14,434 bases of DNA from Desulfobacteraceae bacterium. Its GTDB lineage: Bacteria > Desulfobacterota > Desulfobacteria > Desulfobacterales > Desulfobacteraceae. Of the stretch, positions 6,811-13,086 are shown piece by piece. The DNA is taken from assembly GCA_022712835.1 (NCBI GenBank), contig JAFLJU010000659.1, positions 1 to 14,434 on the forward strand, written 5' to 3'. Made by a program: the position numbers and the translations under genes. The first letter of the stretch is position 1. Each line of letters opens with the position of its first letter. The notes beneath the pieces are model-generated. The model searched no databases. It was not told the DNA's origin and was given only the letters and a program-made list of their open reading frames with translations.

Positions 6811-7278
6811 TTAATTTTTAATTTTCGAAATCCTGTCATACATTAATATGCTACCTGCCACAGCGACATTTAAGCTGAAGACTCCCGGCAGACTTACTAC
6901 TGACTCACACTCATTCAGAATATTATCAGATAAACCAAATCGTTCATTTCCAAGCAGATAGACCCCCCTTATTGGATGTTGGAATTGAATTAAGGGGATA
7001 GACTGCTTTACCATTTCAACACCGATCAATTTAGTTGAATAGGGCAAATTGCGTTTTAATTCATCGATCGTCGCATAATGATACAAAGGAATCTTTGTCC
7101 ATGCTTTGGTTACATCACTGCTTTGAGGTTTATATTTCTTTGTTACCGTAAAAATAAAAGATGCACCCAAAATATAGGCAGAACGCCACAAGGTGCCGAT
7201 GTTAAATTCATTGGCATTGTTCAGGATACCAATTCCATAGAAACCGTTTCCTTTGTATTGTTGTTTCAGTCTTGCCAT
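6811..7278 (-). CDS. TrmH/SpoU-family (SPOUT) RNA 2'-O-ribose methyltransferase
   Basis: A 155-residue protein made only of the SPOUT catalytic domain. The three family motifs are visible: motif 1 NEFNIGTLWRSA (23-34) with the conserved Asn and Arg32; motif 2 YLLGNERFGLSDNIL (107-121), where the Gly-Asn-Glu part forms the S-adenosylmethionine knot; and motif 3 SLPGVFSLNVAVAGSILMYD (129-148) with the SLN loop. These enzymes methylate ribose 2'-OH groups of tRNA or rRNA. It lacks the N-terminal substrate-binding extension of RlmB-type enzymes, so it is nearer to short tRNA-type members, but the target nucleotide cannot be told. The Shine-Dalgarno sequence is weak. It lies about 50 bases downstream of the Fe-S protein gene on the same strand, so the two may be cotranscribed. 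Confidence 0.9.
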   Translation of the reverse strand: MARLKQQYKGNGFYGIGILNNANEFNIGTLWRSAYILGASFIFTVTKKYKPQSSDVTKAWTKIPLYHYATIDELKRNLPYSTKLIGVEMVKQSIPLIQFQHPIRGVYLLGNERFGLSDNILNECESVVSLPGVFSLNVAVAGSILMYDRISKIKN

Positions 7279-7328
7279 AATTTATAATGTTTAGCTCACA
7301 AGCTTGTCTGAGTGAACCACCTTTGATT

Positions 7329-8003
7329 TCAAAGTCCGGTGTAATGGGGACAAATAATGCGACAGTCATTACATTCATAGATCATCCCCCCGCCCGGTGA
7401 CCAGGAAAAAGATGTTTCCCTGCAGGATTTCTGGACAATGGTTGTACCGTCCAAGGCCTCACACGGACAGGCATCAAGGCAAAGTGTGCAGTCTTCAAGG
7501 CATCCCTGGTAATCGGCCAGAGGATCGGGTTTAAGATCTTCCGCGGTGAGCACTGCACCGATCCAAATCATGTTTCCGAATTTCTTGTTGATCAAAAGGG
7601 TGTTTTTGCCCATGGTTCCAAGACCAGCCAGAACACCCGCATGCTTCAGCGAGAGAATGCCCCTGCCGTGCTTTTTTTCATCATCCCAGAATTCATAGGG
7701 TTCGTCACAGGGAATCGGATTAGTGGAAGCCCCTGCCTGCTCCATTGCATCACAGAGTTTAAATGTGATGTCTTCAATTTTCTTGACCATCATATTCCGG
7801 ATAAACGTATAGGGTGCCAGGGATTTACACCCAAGGGAGCTTAAAGGGAAATGGGACAAAAAGACCACAACAGATTTGCAATCCGGAAAAATATCGTTGG
7901 GATGAAATCCTTCCGGTGCATCCTTGAACCGGCTGACCGGAGCGATATTGCAGATATCTGCCCCCAATTGTACAGTTTTTTGCTTTACAAAATCTGAATC
8001 CAT
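7329..8003 (-). CDS. QueG-like double [4Fe-4S] cluster protein
   Basis: A 224-residue protein. The N-terminal part (QLGADICNIAPVSRF, SVVVFLSHFP, AGLGTMGKNTLLIN) resembles the cobalamin-binding portion of epoxyqueuosine reductase relatives. The C-terminal part is a ferredoxin-like two-cluster domain: Cys168, Cys172, Cys175, Cys179-Pro (CLEDCTLCLDACP), then Cys194 and Cys211, Cys214, Cys218-Pro (CNDCRIICPH). True QueG is over 300 residues and carries HEAT-like repeats at the C-terminus; these are absent, so this is probably one of the short paralogues common in strict anaerobes. Its role is likely reductive, but the substrate is unknown; reductive-dehalogenase relatives are another distant possibility. 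AAGGGGAG lies 8 bases before the ATG. The SPOUT methyltransferase follows on the same strand. Confidence 0.85.
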   Translation of the reverse strand: MDSDFVKQKTVQLGADICNIAPVSRFKDAPEGFHPNDIFPDCKSVVVFLSHFPLSSLGCKSLAPYTFIRNMMVKKIEDITFKLCDAMEQAGASTNPIPCDEPYEFWDDEKKHGRGILSLKHAGVLAGLGTMGKNTLLINKKFGNMIWIGAVLTAEDLKPDPLADYQGCLEDCTLCLDACPCEALDGTTIVQKSCRETSFSWSPGGGMIYECNDCRIICPHYTGL

Positions 8004-8139
8004 TGCACTTTATCTCCCCTTGGCATTATTAAGGCTGCCACCGCCGATAATGAAAAACATGACAGACGATACGTGAATTATACTGGTCAAGTATATTATC
8101 CGTGCCTGTTTGGCAATCATCTTATCCTGTCCTCGGGCT

Positions 8140-9090
8140 TTATTTCTCTTGTTCAAACAAGGGGACCTCCATGAGGGCCTTCATGTTGTTCAGGTCGTTG
8201 CAAGGCAATGCCTTTATCACTTCAAGCCTGCCTGTCCGGTTCTGCAACAGCTGATTGACTTTTATCTCCTTATTCAGCCGCTGGCAGTACAGGCTGGTCT
8301 TGGATTCCACCACTCCTGAATACACTCGTATATGGGCCAGTCTGCCAAATTTTTCATGGTGTTCCACCTTAAAGACCTGTGCACCGGGGCCGGGATCCTG
8401 CTGGGTCGGGGCGTGTTGATCTGACTGGACGTATTTGTCTAACTGGCCGTGTTGATCTGACTGGGCGTGTTGGCCTGGGAGGGGCTGGGTGGGTTGGAGC
8501 AATGGATTATGGCAGGGAATCTTGGCCAAAGAGTCTGCCAGATCAGCAATGCCCATGCCCTGCTTGGCAATGCCGAAGTGGACGGGAACAAGCGCTTGTG
8601 ATCAAATCTTATCTGCGATTTTTTCATCCAGGCCGGAAAAACTTGAAAGGTTTTCCTCCAGATAACTTTCCAGGACATCCTCGTCCAGGTCAGCCAGGTT
8701 TGCAAAGCTTTGGTCCATTAAATTCTGGGAAAAGTCACACAAAGGCCAGGGGACAAGGCTGCCGTCCTCTGCCGGAAGATTCAAACAAAACCCCCTGATC
8801 TTCAACTCATCTTGGAGATCAGAAAACACCCGATCTCCGCAGGCTCCGGCCCGGTCCATCTTGTTGATAAAAATCAATACCGGCAGACCCAACTCCCGGA
8901 TGCTTTCCCATATATTCAACGTATGGGCCTGGACACCTTCCACGGCGGAAACCAGGAGGACCACACCATCCAGGACAGACACGGCCCGGTCCACCTCTGC
9001 GGAAAAATCAACATGGTCCGGGGTATCAAGGAGGTTTATCCGGGTGTTCTTCCAGTCAAACCCCACACTGGTCTTTGTCAATAAAAGGTT
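8140..9090 (-). pseudogene. Tet(M)/EF-G-like translational GTPase, decayed (in-frame stop, both ends missing)
   Basis: One reading frame runs from about 9090 down to 8140 with a single TGA at 8602-8604. Upstream of it: [41 protein letters not shown], then EGVQAHT and [10 protein letters not shown] (the NKxD guanine motif). Downstream in the same frame: SQALVPVHFGIAKQGMGI, then domain II with VFKVEHHEKFGRLAHIRVYS. The order and the domain II wording follow ribosomal protection proteins such as Tet(M) ([20 protein letters not shown]) more closely than EF-G. The first 60 or so residues with the P-loop, and domains III-V, are missing. The switch II motif DTPGH is changed to DTPDH. TGA stands where CGA (Arg) would fit. 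A repetitive Gln/Asp-rich linker lies between the G domain and domain II. It cannot be functional. Confidence 0.85.
8413..8484. repeat. 18-bp minisatellite inside the GTPase pseudogene linker
   Basis: Four imperfect 18-base units: GTGTTGATCTGACTGGAC (8413), GTATTTGTCTAACTGGCC (8431), GTGTTGATCTGACTGGGC (8449) and a diverged GTGTTGGCCTGGGAGGGG (8467). On the minus strand they give hexapeptides such as VQSDQH, GQLDKY and AQSDQH in the frame of the pseudogene. Being a multiple of three, the expansion kept the frame. Confidence 0.7.
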
Positions 9091-9140
9091 ATCGGCAGGC
9101 GGGGGATATGGCCGAGAGGCGGGAATTTTCTGCAAAAAAG

Positions 9141-9422
9141 GAAGGCTTTATGCTAGGCATGGATCAACAGGTTAACGGCTGTTTTCAATTCGGTGTGGCT
9201 TTTTCTGCCGGCAGCCTGGATATTGATGAGGAGGGTTTTGCCACCGTGGACACCTTCAGTATGGATGGCCGGGAAAGCAGCAGGGATGCCCTGCAGACCA
9301 GCTCCGGTGTAGCTATAGAATTTGAGCGTCAGTTCACTGGACGTCTGCAGTATCAGCATGAATTTTCTGACACGGTGAAATCCTCCTCTCAACTGGAATT
9401 TCAAAGGAGATATATTTTTTAA
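9141..9422 (+). pseudogene. C-terminal tail of an outer-membrane beta-barrel protein (autotransporter-like), 5' part lost
   Basis: An open frame of about 93 residues shows alternating barrel strands: MLGMDQQVNGCFQFGVAFSA, GVAIEFERQFTGRLQYQHEF and a final strand SSSQLEFQRRYIF. It ends in Phe after an aromatic-rich strand, the signature recognised by the BAM complex on outer-membrane proteins. The pattern matches the last strands of an autotransporter or similar barrel. No signal peptide, passenger or earlier strands precede it; instead it runs directly into the opposite-strand GTPase remnant near 9090-9140. A good intrinsic terminator follows the TAA, indicating that the 3' end is the native one. 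As it stands the fragment cannot make a barrel. The family assignment rests on composition and strand pattern only. Confidence 0.6.
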
Positions 9423-9431
9423 CGCCAAAAT

Positions 9432-9458
9432 AACCGGTGAAACCCGGTTCATTTTTTT
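9432..9458 (+). terminator. Intrinsic terminator after the beta-barrel remnant
   Basis: AACCGG (9432-9437), six-base loop TGAAAC, CCGGTT (9444-9449), then CA and seven T. It sits 10 bases past the stop codon of the plus-strand barrel fragment. Confidence 0.75.
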
Positions 9459-9604
9459 GTTGAGATATTGTGGTTGATAGAGAATTCAAAAACCACCTTT
9501 GGAATTATATTTCAAGAAGAGTGATACATAAGATCAAATTATTAGGATTTTATCAACGAGGTTGGTTACAATTGGATGTCTGAAATCCTTGTTCTATTTA
9601 TAAA

Positions 9605-9880
9605 TCACGCAACTTCCAGTCTTAACCTTTTCCCAAGCGCATTTGCAAATTTTTCCAAGGTTGATAATTTAATATCTTCGGCATGATTCTCAATCCGTGA
9701 AATCGCAGATTTTTTTGTGTTTAATCGAGAGGCTAATTCTTCTTGTGTGAGACCAGACTCTTCTCTTGCCTGCTTCAGCATTACTCCGATTTTAAAATGT
9801 TCATATCCAGAATCAAAATCTTTTGCAAATTCCGAATCCTTCTTTTTTCTTTTTTTTATATATTTTTGGAGATCACTCAT
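9605..9880 (-). CDS. higA: HigA-like antitoxin, XRE-family helix-turn-helix protein
   Basis: A 91-residue protein. Residues 34-86 are a Cro/C1-type helix-turn-helix ([47 protein letters not shown]). The N-terminal 30 residues are highly charged and probably contact the toxin. Its ATG overlaps the toxin stop codon by four bases (ATGA), indicating translational coupling. It should bind and neutralise the upstream-encoded toxin and repress the shared promoter. The toxin-first gene order is the HigB-HigA arrangement, opposite to most type II pairs. The symbol is by arrangement and family, not by close identity. No decay is seen, in contrast to the neighbouring remnants. Confidence 0.88.
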   Translation of the reverse strand: MSDLQKYIKKRKKKDSEFAKDFDSGYEHFKIGVMLKQAREESGLTQEELASRLNTKKSAISRIENHAEDIKLSTLEKFANALGKRLRLEVA

Positions 9881-10227
9881 AACTTTTTCCTCTTAAAATA
9901 GTCCTTCATGCGTTTCTCAGCAATTATAATTGCCTGTCTTGGAGTTTTTTGAGTCTTCTTCTGAAAAGCATGAGTTAAAATAATAATTTCAGAACCATCA
10001 AAAAAGCAGAGGATTCGAAATATATTTGATCCAAAATCAACCCTGACTTCCCAAAGATTGTCTGTGTTAACCATTTTTTTAAAATATTTGGAAGGAACAT
10101 TAATATGCTCTTCGACCAAATTCAAAACCCAGGCAACTTTTTTAGCCTGTTTTGCGGTTAAATTATCAAGGAACTCTTCAACCGGGCTTTTTCCAGATTC
10201 TGCCCTGTAAAAATTAATTTCTTTCAT
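9877..10227 (-). CDS. higB: HigB/RelE-superfamily toxin (Gp49-like, PF05973 type)
   Basis: A 116-residue basic protein. The family core is clear: LWEVRVDFG (58-66), FRILCFFDG (70-78), [14 protein letters not shown] (83-96), then a helix [13 protein letters not shown]. These form the RelE-like fold; members are ribosome-dependent mRNA endonucleases that stop translation. Arg62, Arg71, His86 and the lysine pair 90-91 are the positions usually involved in RNA contact or catalysis. It is first in a two-gene operon, overlapping the antitoxin gene by four bases. AGGAAAT stands just before the ATG. Two GTTAAC sites (10239-10256) lie 12 bases upstream as the likely operator. It appears intact. Confidence 0.88.
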   Translation of the reverse strand: MKEINFYRAESGKSPVEEFLDNLTAKQAKKVAWVLNLVEEHINVPSKYFKKMVNTDNLWEVRVDFGSNIFRILCFFDGSEIIILTHAFQKKTQKTPRQAIIIAEKRMKDYFKRKKL

Positions 10228-10238
10228 ATTTCCTATAT

Positions 10239-10256
10239 GTTAACACGCAGGTTAAC
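10239..10256. promoter_or_regulatory. Paired GTTAAC palindromes, likely higBA operator
   Basis: GTTAAC (10239-10244), ACGCAG, GTTAAC (10251-10256). Each half is a palindrome and together they form a direct and inverted repeat 12 bases apart, just upstream of the toxin gene. HigA-type antitoxins bind such sites to autorepress. Confidence 0.55.
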
Positions 10257-10404
10257 TAAGTCAAGGAGAATATTTGATCAATTCTTTCTTTTAACAGTTC
10301 GATTTTCTTTGTCTCACACCTGTGGTTTGCCAATATAGGATCATGCTACAATATCAGCGCATTACAGGTTTTTAAAATTTTTTGTCAATGCCAAATGAAT
10401 CTGA

Positions 10405-10632
10405 TATTCAGTTGGGCTTCTGGCTGAAGTTTTTAATAAGGCCCATGAAGGTGAGCTAAAATCCCTGTTTATCATTGGTGAAAACCCCATGGTCTCGGAT
10501 CCGGATCTGAACCACGCAAAACAGGATTGGGAAATCCTCTGTGAAATAGCCATCAGAATGGGATATGAGATGTCCTATGAGGAAAATCATGATATTTTCA
10601 AAGAAATTGCTGCTGTCCCCGGCGTGTTTCCA
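10405..10632 (+). pseudogene. Formate dehydrogenase alpha subunit (molybdopterin oxidoreductase) remnant with internal deletion
   Basis: From 10411 the frame reads VGLLAEVFNKAHEGELKSLF then IIGENPMVSDPDLNHAK, the segment of FdhA/FdhF-type enzymes that holds the GENP motif near the second molybdopterin guanine dinucleotide. It then jumps to QDWEILCEIAIRMGYEMSY ... DIFKEIA, which in E. coli FdhF (TDWQIISEIATRMGY) lies roughly 60-65 residues further on. The intervening part, including the conserved DVILPS-like segment, is missing, so an in-frame deletion has its junction near 10515-10524. A stop (10402-10404) precedes the fragment and homology ends near 10630. The catalytic Cys/Sec region and Fe-S domain are absent. 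Not functional. It points to a formate-oxidising anaerobe as source. Confidence 0.75.
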
Positions 10633-10665
10633 CAGGTTATCGAAGCCCGCAGCGTAGGAGATAAA

Positions 10666-10764
10666 GGGGGGGGGGCGCAACTTGCAAGGATTTATGACAG
10701 GCGTGTTATTTGCATTTTTTGCAAATGGCATGACTGGCGTAAATCTTGCGCTAAATCGCCCCCC
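10666..10764. repeat. G10 tract and imperfect inverted repeat between two remnants
   Basis: A run of ten G (10666-10675) begins a left arm GGGGGGCG (10670-10677), matched by CGCCCCCC at 10757-10764. Further inward, GCAAGGATTTA on the left corresponds to GCAAGATTTA on the reverse strand of the right arm. Inside is a smaller dyad ATTTGCA-TTTTT-TGCAAAT (10708-10726). The 99-bp piece lies between the formate dehydrogenase fragment and the transposase fragment and may be an end of a lost mobile element. Confidence 0.4.
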
Positions 10765-10801
10765 GTTCTCCGGTAAAGTTATCCTCATAGGTTTTGAAAA
10801 C

Positions 10802-11047
10802 TATTATTTGATTGCCAGAAGCGAATACGGTCTCATGGTTCAAATTTTTGGAGGCCTTATCACATACTTGCTGATGGCAATATATTGTCATGAAGAATTC
10901 AATGAAAAGGTCTCCATCAAAAGGGTTCGGCAATTACGAACAAAAATCCTGAATGAACTATTTAACGGGCAAGATGTTTCTGGGTGTAGCAGTAGCGACG
11001 ACAATAATTCCAAAGAACAAAGGAAATCAAGTGATGCAAAAACCTAA
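10802..11047 (+). mobile_element. IS4-like transposase, C-terminal remnant
   Basis: The frame reads YYLIARSEYGLMVQIFGGLI, TYLLMAIYCHEEFNEKVS, then IKRVRQLRTKILNELF. This is the style of C-terminus seen in IS4-family DDE transposases (…GLITYLLLAIYC…), following the lost catalytic core. The upstream 120 bases of open frame do not look like transposase. It ends with a hydrophilic tail and a TAA at 11045-11047. Ten bases further the truncated repeat protein ends, and ACCTAACCGGACATCACTG (11041-11059) may be the element's end. The left end and the DDE residues are gone, so it cannot move by itself. The family call is from memory of the pattern and should be checked. Confidence 0.55.
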
Positions 11048-11054
11048 CCGGACA

Positions 11055-11906
11055 TCACTGACCTGTTATAGTACCTGAATCTCCAGAAGATGACGTCCAA
11101 AGACTTGAATAATCCCCTTGAGCGTTAATTGTTAAAATTTCATTAAGGATATGTTCACCTGATCCTGAAATAATGTCATACACATACCATGTACCTTCCA
11201 AGTCTTCCAGTACATAGGAAGCCCCACTTTTTAGATGAGCAGATAAACGTTGACTAATATCCACTCCGAATCCCAGATTTTTCCCACTACTAATCACTGT
11301 ACGAGAAAAATCCATAGGTTGATCATCTTCGGATGTTGCGATACCATTACTTGAAATGGCAATTACATTAGTACCTGAGCCTGAATCACCCAAAGAATTG
11401 TTCCATGTATAGGACTGGTTCCCCTCATTATCAAAAGTGGTAGTTCCTGTATCCCAATATTCGTTACTTCCAGTCGTTAAAGAAAAATCATACCAGATTC
11501 CCTGCAAGTCCGATGTTGTTAGGCCACTGCCAACTCTTGAAAAAATATGCAAAGCATACGTTCCTGGCTCCCAAGCTAACGTAAACACAAAAATGTCTTT
11601 GCTTATGTTCATTGCCCCTTGAAGGCTTGTGTTAGTAGAATTTGTAATTTTACCTTTACTGCTGAGAATTAAATTACCAGTATCTGTGTCTGATGCTCCC
11701 CCAGACTCCACCCAGGTATAAGTAAAGTTCCCCAGGCTATCTATAACCATATCAGCTTTTTCAGAAACTTCGCCACTTCCAGTCGAAAGAACGGACGCAT
11801 ACCAGTTGCCAGCAAGATCTGCCTGTGTAAAAGCTGCCTGGGCACTATCAACAAAAACGACGAAGCTAACAATAATAAATAACAATCCTGAACAAATCTT
11901 TTTCAT
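11055..11906 (-). CDS. Exported protein with three tandem ~100-residue repeats, third one cut short
   Basis: A 283-residue protein with a clear Sec signal peptide (KKICSGLLFIIVSFVVFVDS, cleavage after AQA, residue 24). It then carries three copies of a domain starting D-L-x-G-x-W-Y: DLAGNWYASVLSTGSGE (30), DLQGIWYDFSLTTGSNE (133) and DLEGTWYVYDIISGSGE (235), each followed by a strand with Y-x-x-x-W and a DSG/SDT turn. The period is about 103 residues. I do not recognise the domain; it looks all-beta, somewhat lipocalin-like. The third copy stops after 50 residues at GTITGQ, exactly where the IS4-like remnant begins, so the gene is probably 3'-truncated and was longer. AAGGA precedes the ATG at good spacing. 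Location periplasmic or extracellular; function unknown. Confidence 0.75.
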   Translation of the reverse strand: MKKICSGLLFIIVSFVVFVDSAQAAFTQADLAGNWYASVLSTGSGEVSEKADMVIDSLGNFTYTWVESGGASDTDTGNLILSSKGKITNSTNTSLQGAMNISKDIFVFTLAWEPGTYALHIFSRVGSGLTTSDLQGIWYDFSLTTGSNEYWDTGTTTFDNEGNQSYTWNNSLGDSGSGTNVIAISSNGIATSEDDQPMDFSRTVISSGKNLGFGVDISQRLSAHLKSGASYVLEDLEGTWYVYDIISGSGEHILNEILTINAQGDYSSLWTSSSGDSGTITGQ

Positions 11907-12454
11907 TGATACTATCCTTTATAATCTTGCAGTGATTACAAATGACATAACACTATCCCCAATATCATATATAATCACCAAAAATCATTATGTTAGCCAG
12001 GCTATCATTCGGATCCGTGGTTTTCAATTCCTGCCTCACAACAGGCTTGATTTTGTCGTAGATTGTTTATCTTTAACTCACAATGTGATTAGTAAATATA
12101 ATCTGGCTTGTCAATAAGAACAATTCCCTGATGTTTTAAACAAAAAGGCATATTGTTTATTCAAAATGGAGGTTCTTAATTCTCGAACCCTTTTGATGGA
12201 AACCTTTTCATTGAACTGTTCCCGGCAGTATATGGCCATCAGCAAACATGACTATCCGGATTAATCTCATGGAGAAAGTCCTTCATATAAATGATTGTAT
12301 GAATTCGTCCATTTTTTAAATATGGATTTTTCAGAATTGACCCTAATTCTCGCTCATGGATCTTTTTGAAAAAGAGATCCAAGGAATATTAAATCCAGGC
12401 TCCTTGGAAGCCATTCCAGCGTGCACACTATTTACACACCCTCAAAAATAAAAA
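11907..12454. other. Non-coding stretch, about 550 bases
   Basis: No convincing gene on either strand. Two hairpins stand side by side: GGATCT (12358-12363) with AGATCC (12375-12380), extended inside by T/A pairs, and CCAAGG (12379-12384) with CCTTGG (12402-12407). A 32-codon frame beginning with ATG at about 12168 has a GGAGG-like stretch only inside it and no recognisable content. The DNA just before the repeat protein gene is AT-rich and would contain its promoter. Confidence 0.5.
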
Positions 12455-12489
12455 AAGGCTTTCAGGTCTTGAAAAACCCTGAAAGCCTT
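12455..12489 (-). terminator. Strong intrinsic terminator of the tRNA-Leu gene
   Basis: A perfect 12-bp stem, AAGGCTTTCAGG (12455-12466) with CCTGAAAGCCTT (12478-12489) and an 11-base loop. On the minus strand it is followed by a T-rich run (complement of the A-run around 12444-12456). It begins 11 bases after the tRNA 3' end. Confidence 0.88.
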
Positions 12490-12499
12490 AATTTATATA

Positions 12500-12584
12500 T
12501 GGTACCGAAGAGAAGACTTGAACTTCCACGCCTCGCGGCACTAGATCCTAAGTCTAGCGTGTCTACCAATTCCACCACTTCGGC
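12500..12584 (-). tRNA. tRNA-Leu, anticodon UAG
   Basis: On the minus strand an 85-base cloverleaf: acceptor GCCGAAG with CTTCGGT (one G-U pair at the end), D arm containing GGAATTGGTAGACAC, anticodon stem CTAGA/TCTAG around loop CTTAGGA with anticodon TAG (12548-12550), a long class II variable arm (TGCCGCGAGGCGT) and the T arm with TTCAAGT. The 3' CCA is encoded. The long variable arm and anticodon agree on leucine; it reads CUA and by wobble other CUN codons. A strong terminator follows. Confidence 0.95.
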
Positions 12585-12595
12585 ATAATATTATT

Positions 12596-12653
12596 TGGTG
12601 GCACCGAAGGGAGAATTCCACATATATCGCTTCTTCCTTTGGCCAAACCACTC
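12596..12653 (-). pseudogene. Possible decayed tRNA-Leu copy upstream of the tRNA gene
   Basis: On the minus strand GTGGAATTCTCCCTTCGGT followed by GCCACCA resembles the real tRNA's GTGGAA[GTTCAAGTC]TTCTCTTCGGTACCA with the T-loop deleted. Further 5', AGTGGTTTGG ... GAAGAAGCG vaguely recalls AGTGGTGGAATTGGTAGACACGC. The anticodon arm is missing. It ends 12 bases before the real tRNA. Could be a duplicate, an attachment-site trace, or chance. Confidence 0.3.
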
Positions 12654-12939
12654 TAATTATATTACAATTTCAAATCCATCTTTAAGGCGTCTATTCTTAA
12701 TTACGTGTAAGTTAAACGGACTTTAATTTGTTCAACTGTACCGCACCTCAAGATGAATACGGAACCATTTCTACACTGATTCTATTCATAAAGCAAGCCT
12801 TTTTTATGACAGTAGCAACCATTTTCGAAAGCCTCGTATCCCCTCCCCTCTTTTTACAAAATTATTTAGGATCTATAAGTATCATCTTGGTTTTAAAGCT
12901 CTGACGAAAGCTACCCTACGCTGATCACTACGCTTATAG
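12654..12939. other. Non-coding stretch of about 290 bases
   Basis: No supported gene. A short direct repeat CTACGCT-GATCA-CTACGCT lies at about 12915-12933. No tRNA promoter could be fixed with confidence. Confidence 0.4.
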
Positions 12940-13086
12940 TCAAACTGGTTTCCCCAAACAATTTTTCCAGTTGAGATCCGAGATCACACAAATATCACTC
13001 TTTGCCGGTTCGGGTACTGGCGCTGCTACTATATTCAGCTCATAATCTTCTGTTTCACCCTGAGAGAGATATCCATTAAACGGTCC
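12940..13086 (-). pseudogene. Fragment of a secreted GEVED-domain protein (C-terminal end)
   Basis: On the minus strand, in a different frame from the metalloprotease and starting at its stop codon, 48 codons read GPFNGYLSQGETEDYELNIV followed by AAPVPEPAKSDICVISDL and LNWKNCLGKPV before TGA (12940-12942). The segment QGETEDYELNI matches the signature end of GEVED domains (GEVEDYxVxI), found in large exported proteins of environmental bacteria. A stop codon (TGA) lies two codons before it in this frame. It is too short to stand alone, has no start codon, and is best seen as the left-over 3' end of a destroyed gene onto which the metalloprotease gene now abuts. Confidence 0.55.

Noticed and set aside
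8602..8604. In-frame TGA as a selenocysteine codon
   Set aside because: The host is plausible for selenoproteins, but no Cys/Sec is expected at this place in Tet(M)-like proteins, and the frame has other damage.
8379..8798. Plus-strand open frame with Gly/Arg-rich product
   Set aside because: It is the complement of the GTPase pseudogene and its minisatellite; low-complexity shadow.
8140..9090. Functional tetracycline resistance gene
   Set aside because: P-loop, domains III-V and a proper DTPGH motif are missing and the frame is interrupted.
9153..9452. Minus-strand open frame opposite the beta-barrel tail
   Set aside because: The plus-strand frame has barrel strands, a terminal Phe and a matching terminator; the minus frame has none.
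11806..12117. Plus-strand open frame of 103 codons across the start of the repeat protein
   Set aside because: Antisense to the signal peptide region and continuing into AT-rich non-coding DNA; no ribosome binding site or motif.
12596..12653. A second functional tRNA
   Set aside because: No acceptor partner strand, no T loop and no anticodon arm; kept only as a possible pseudogene.
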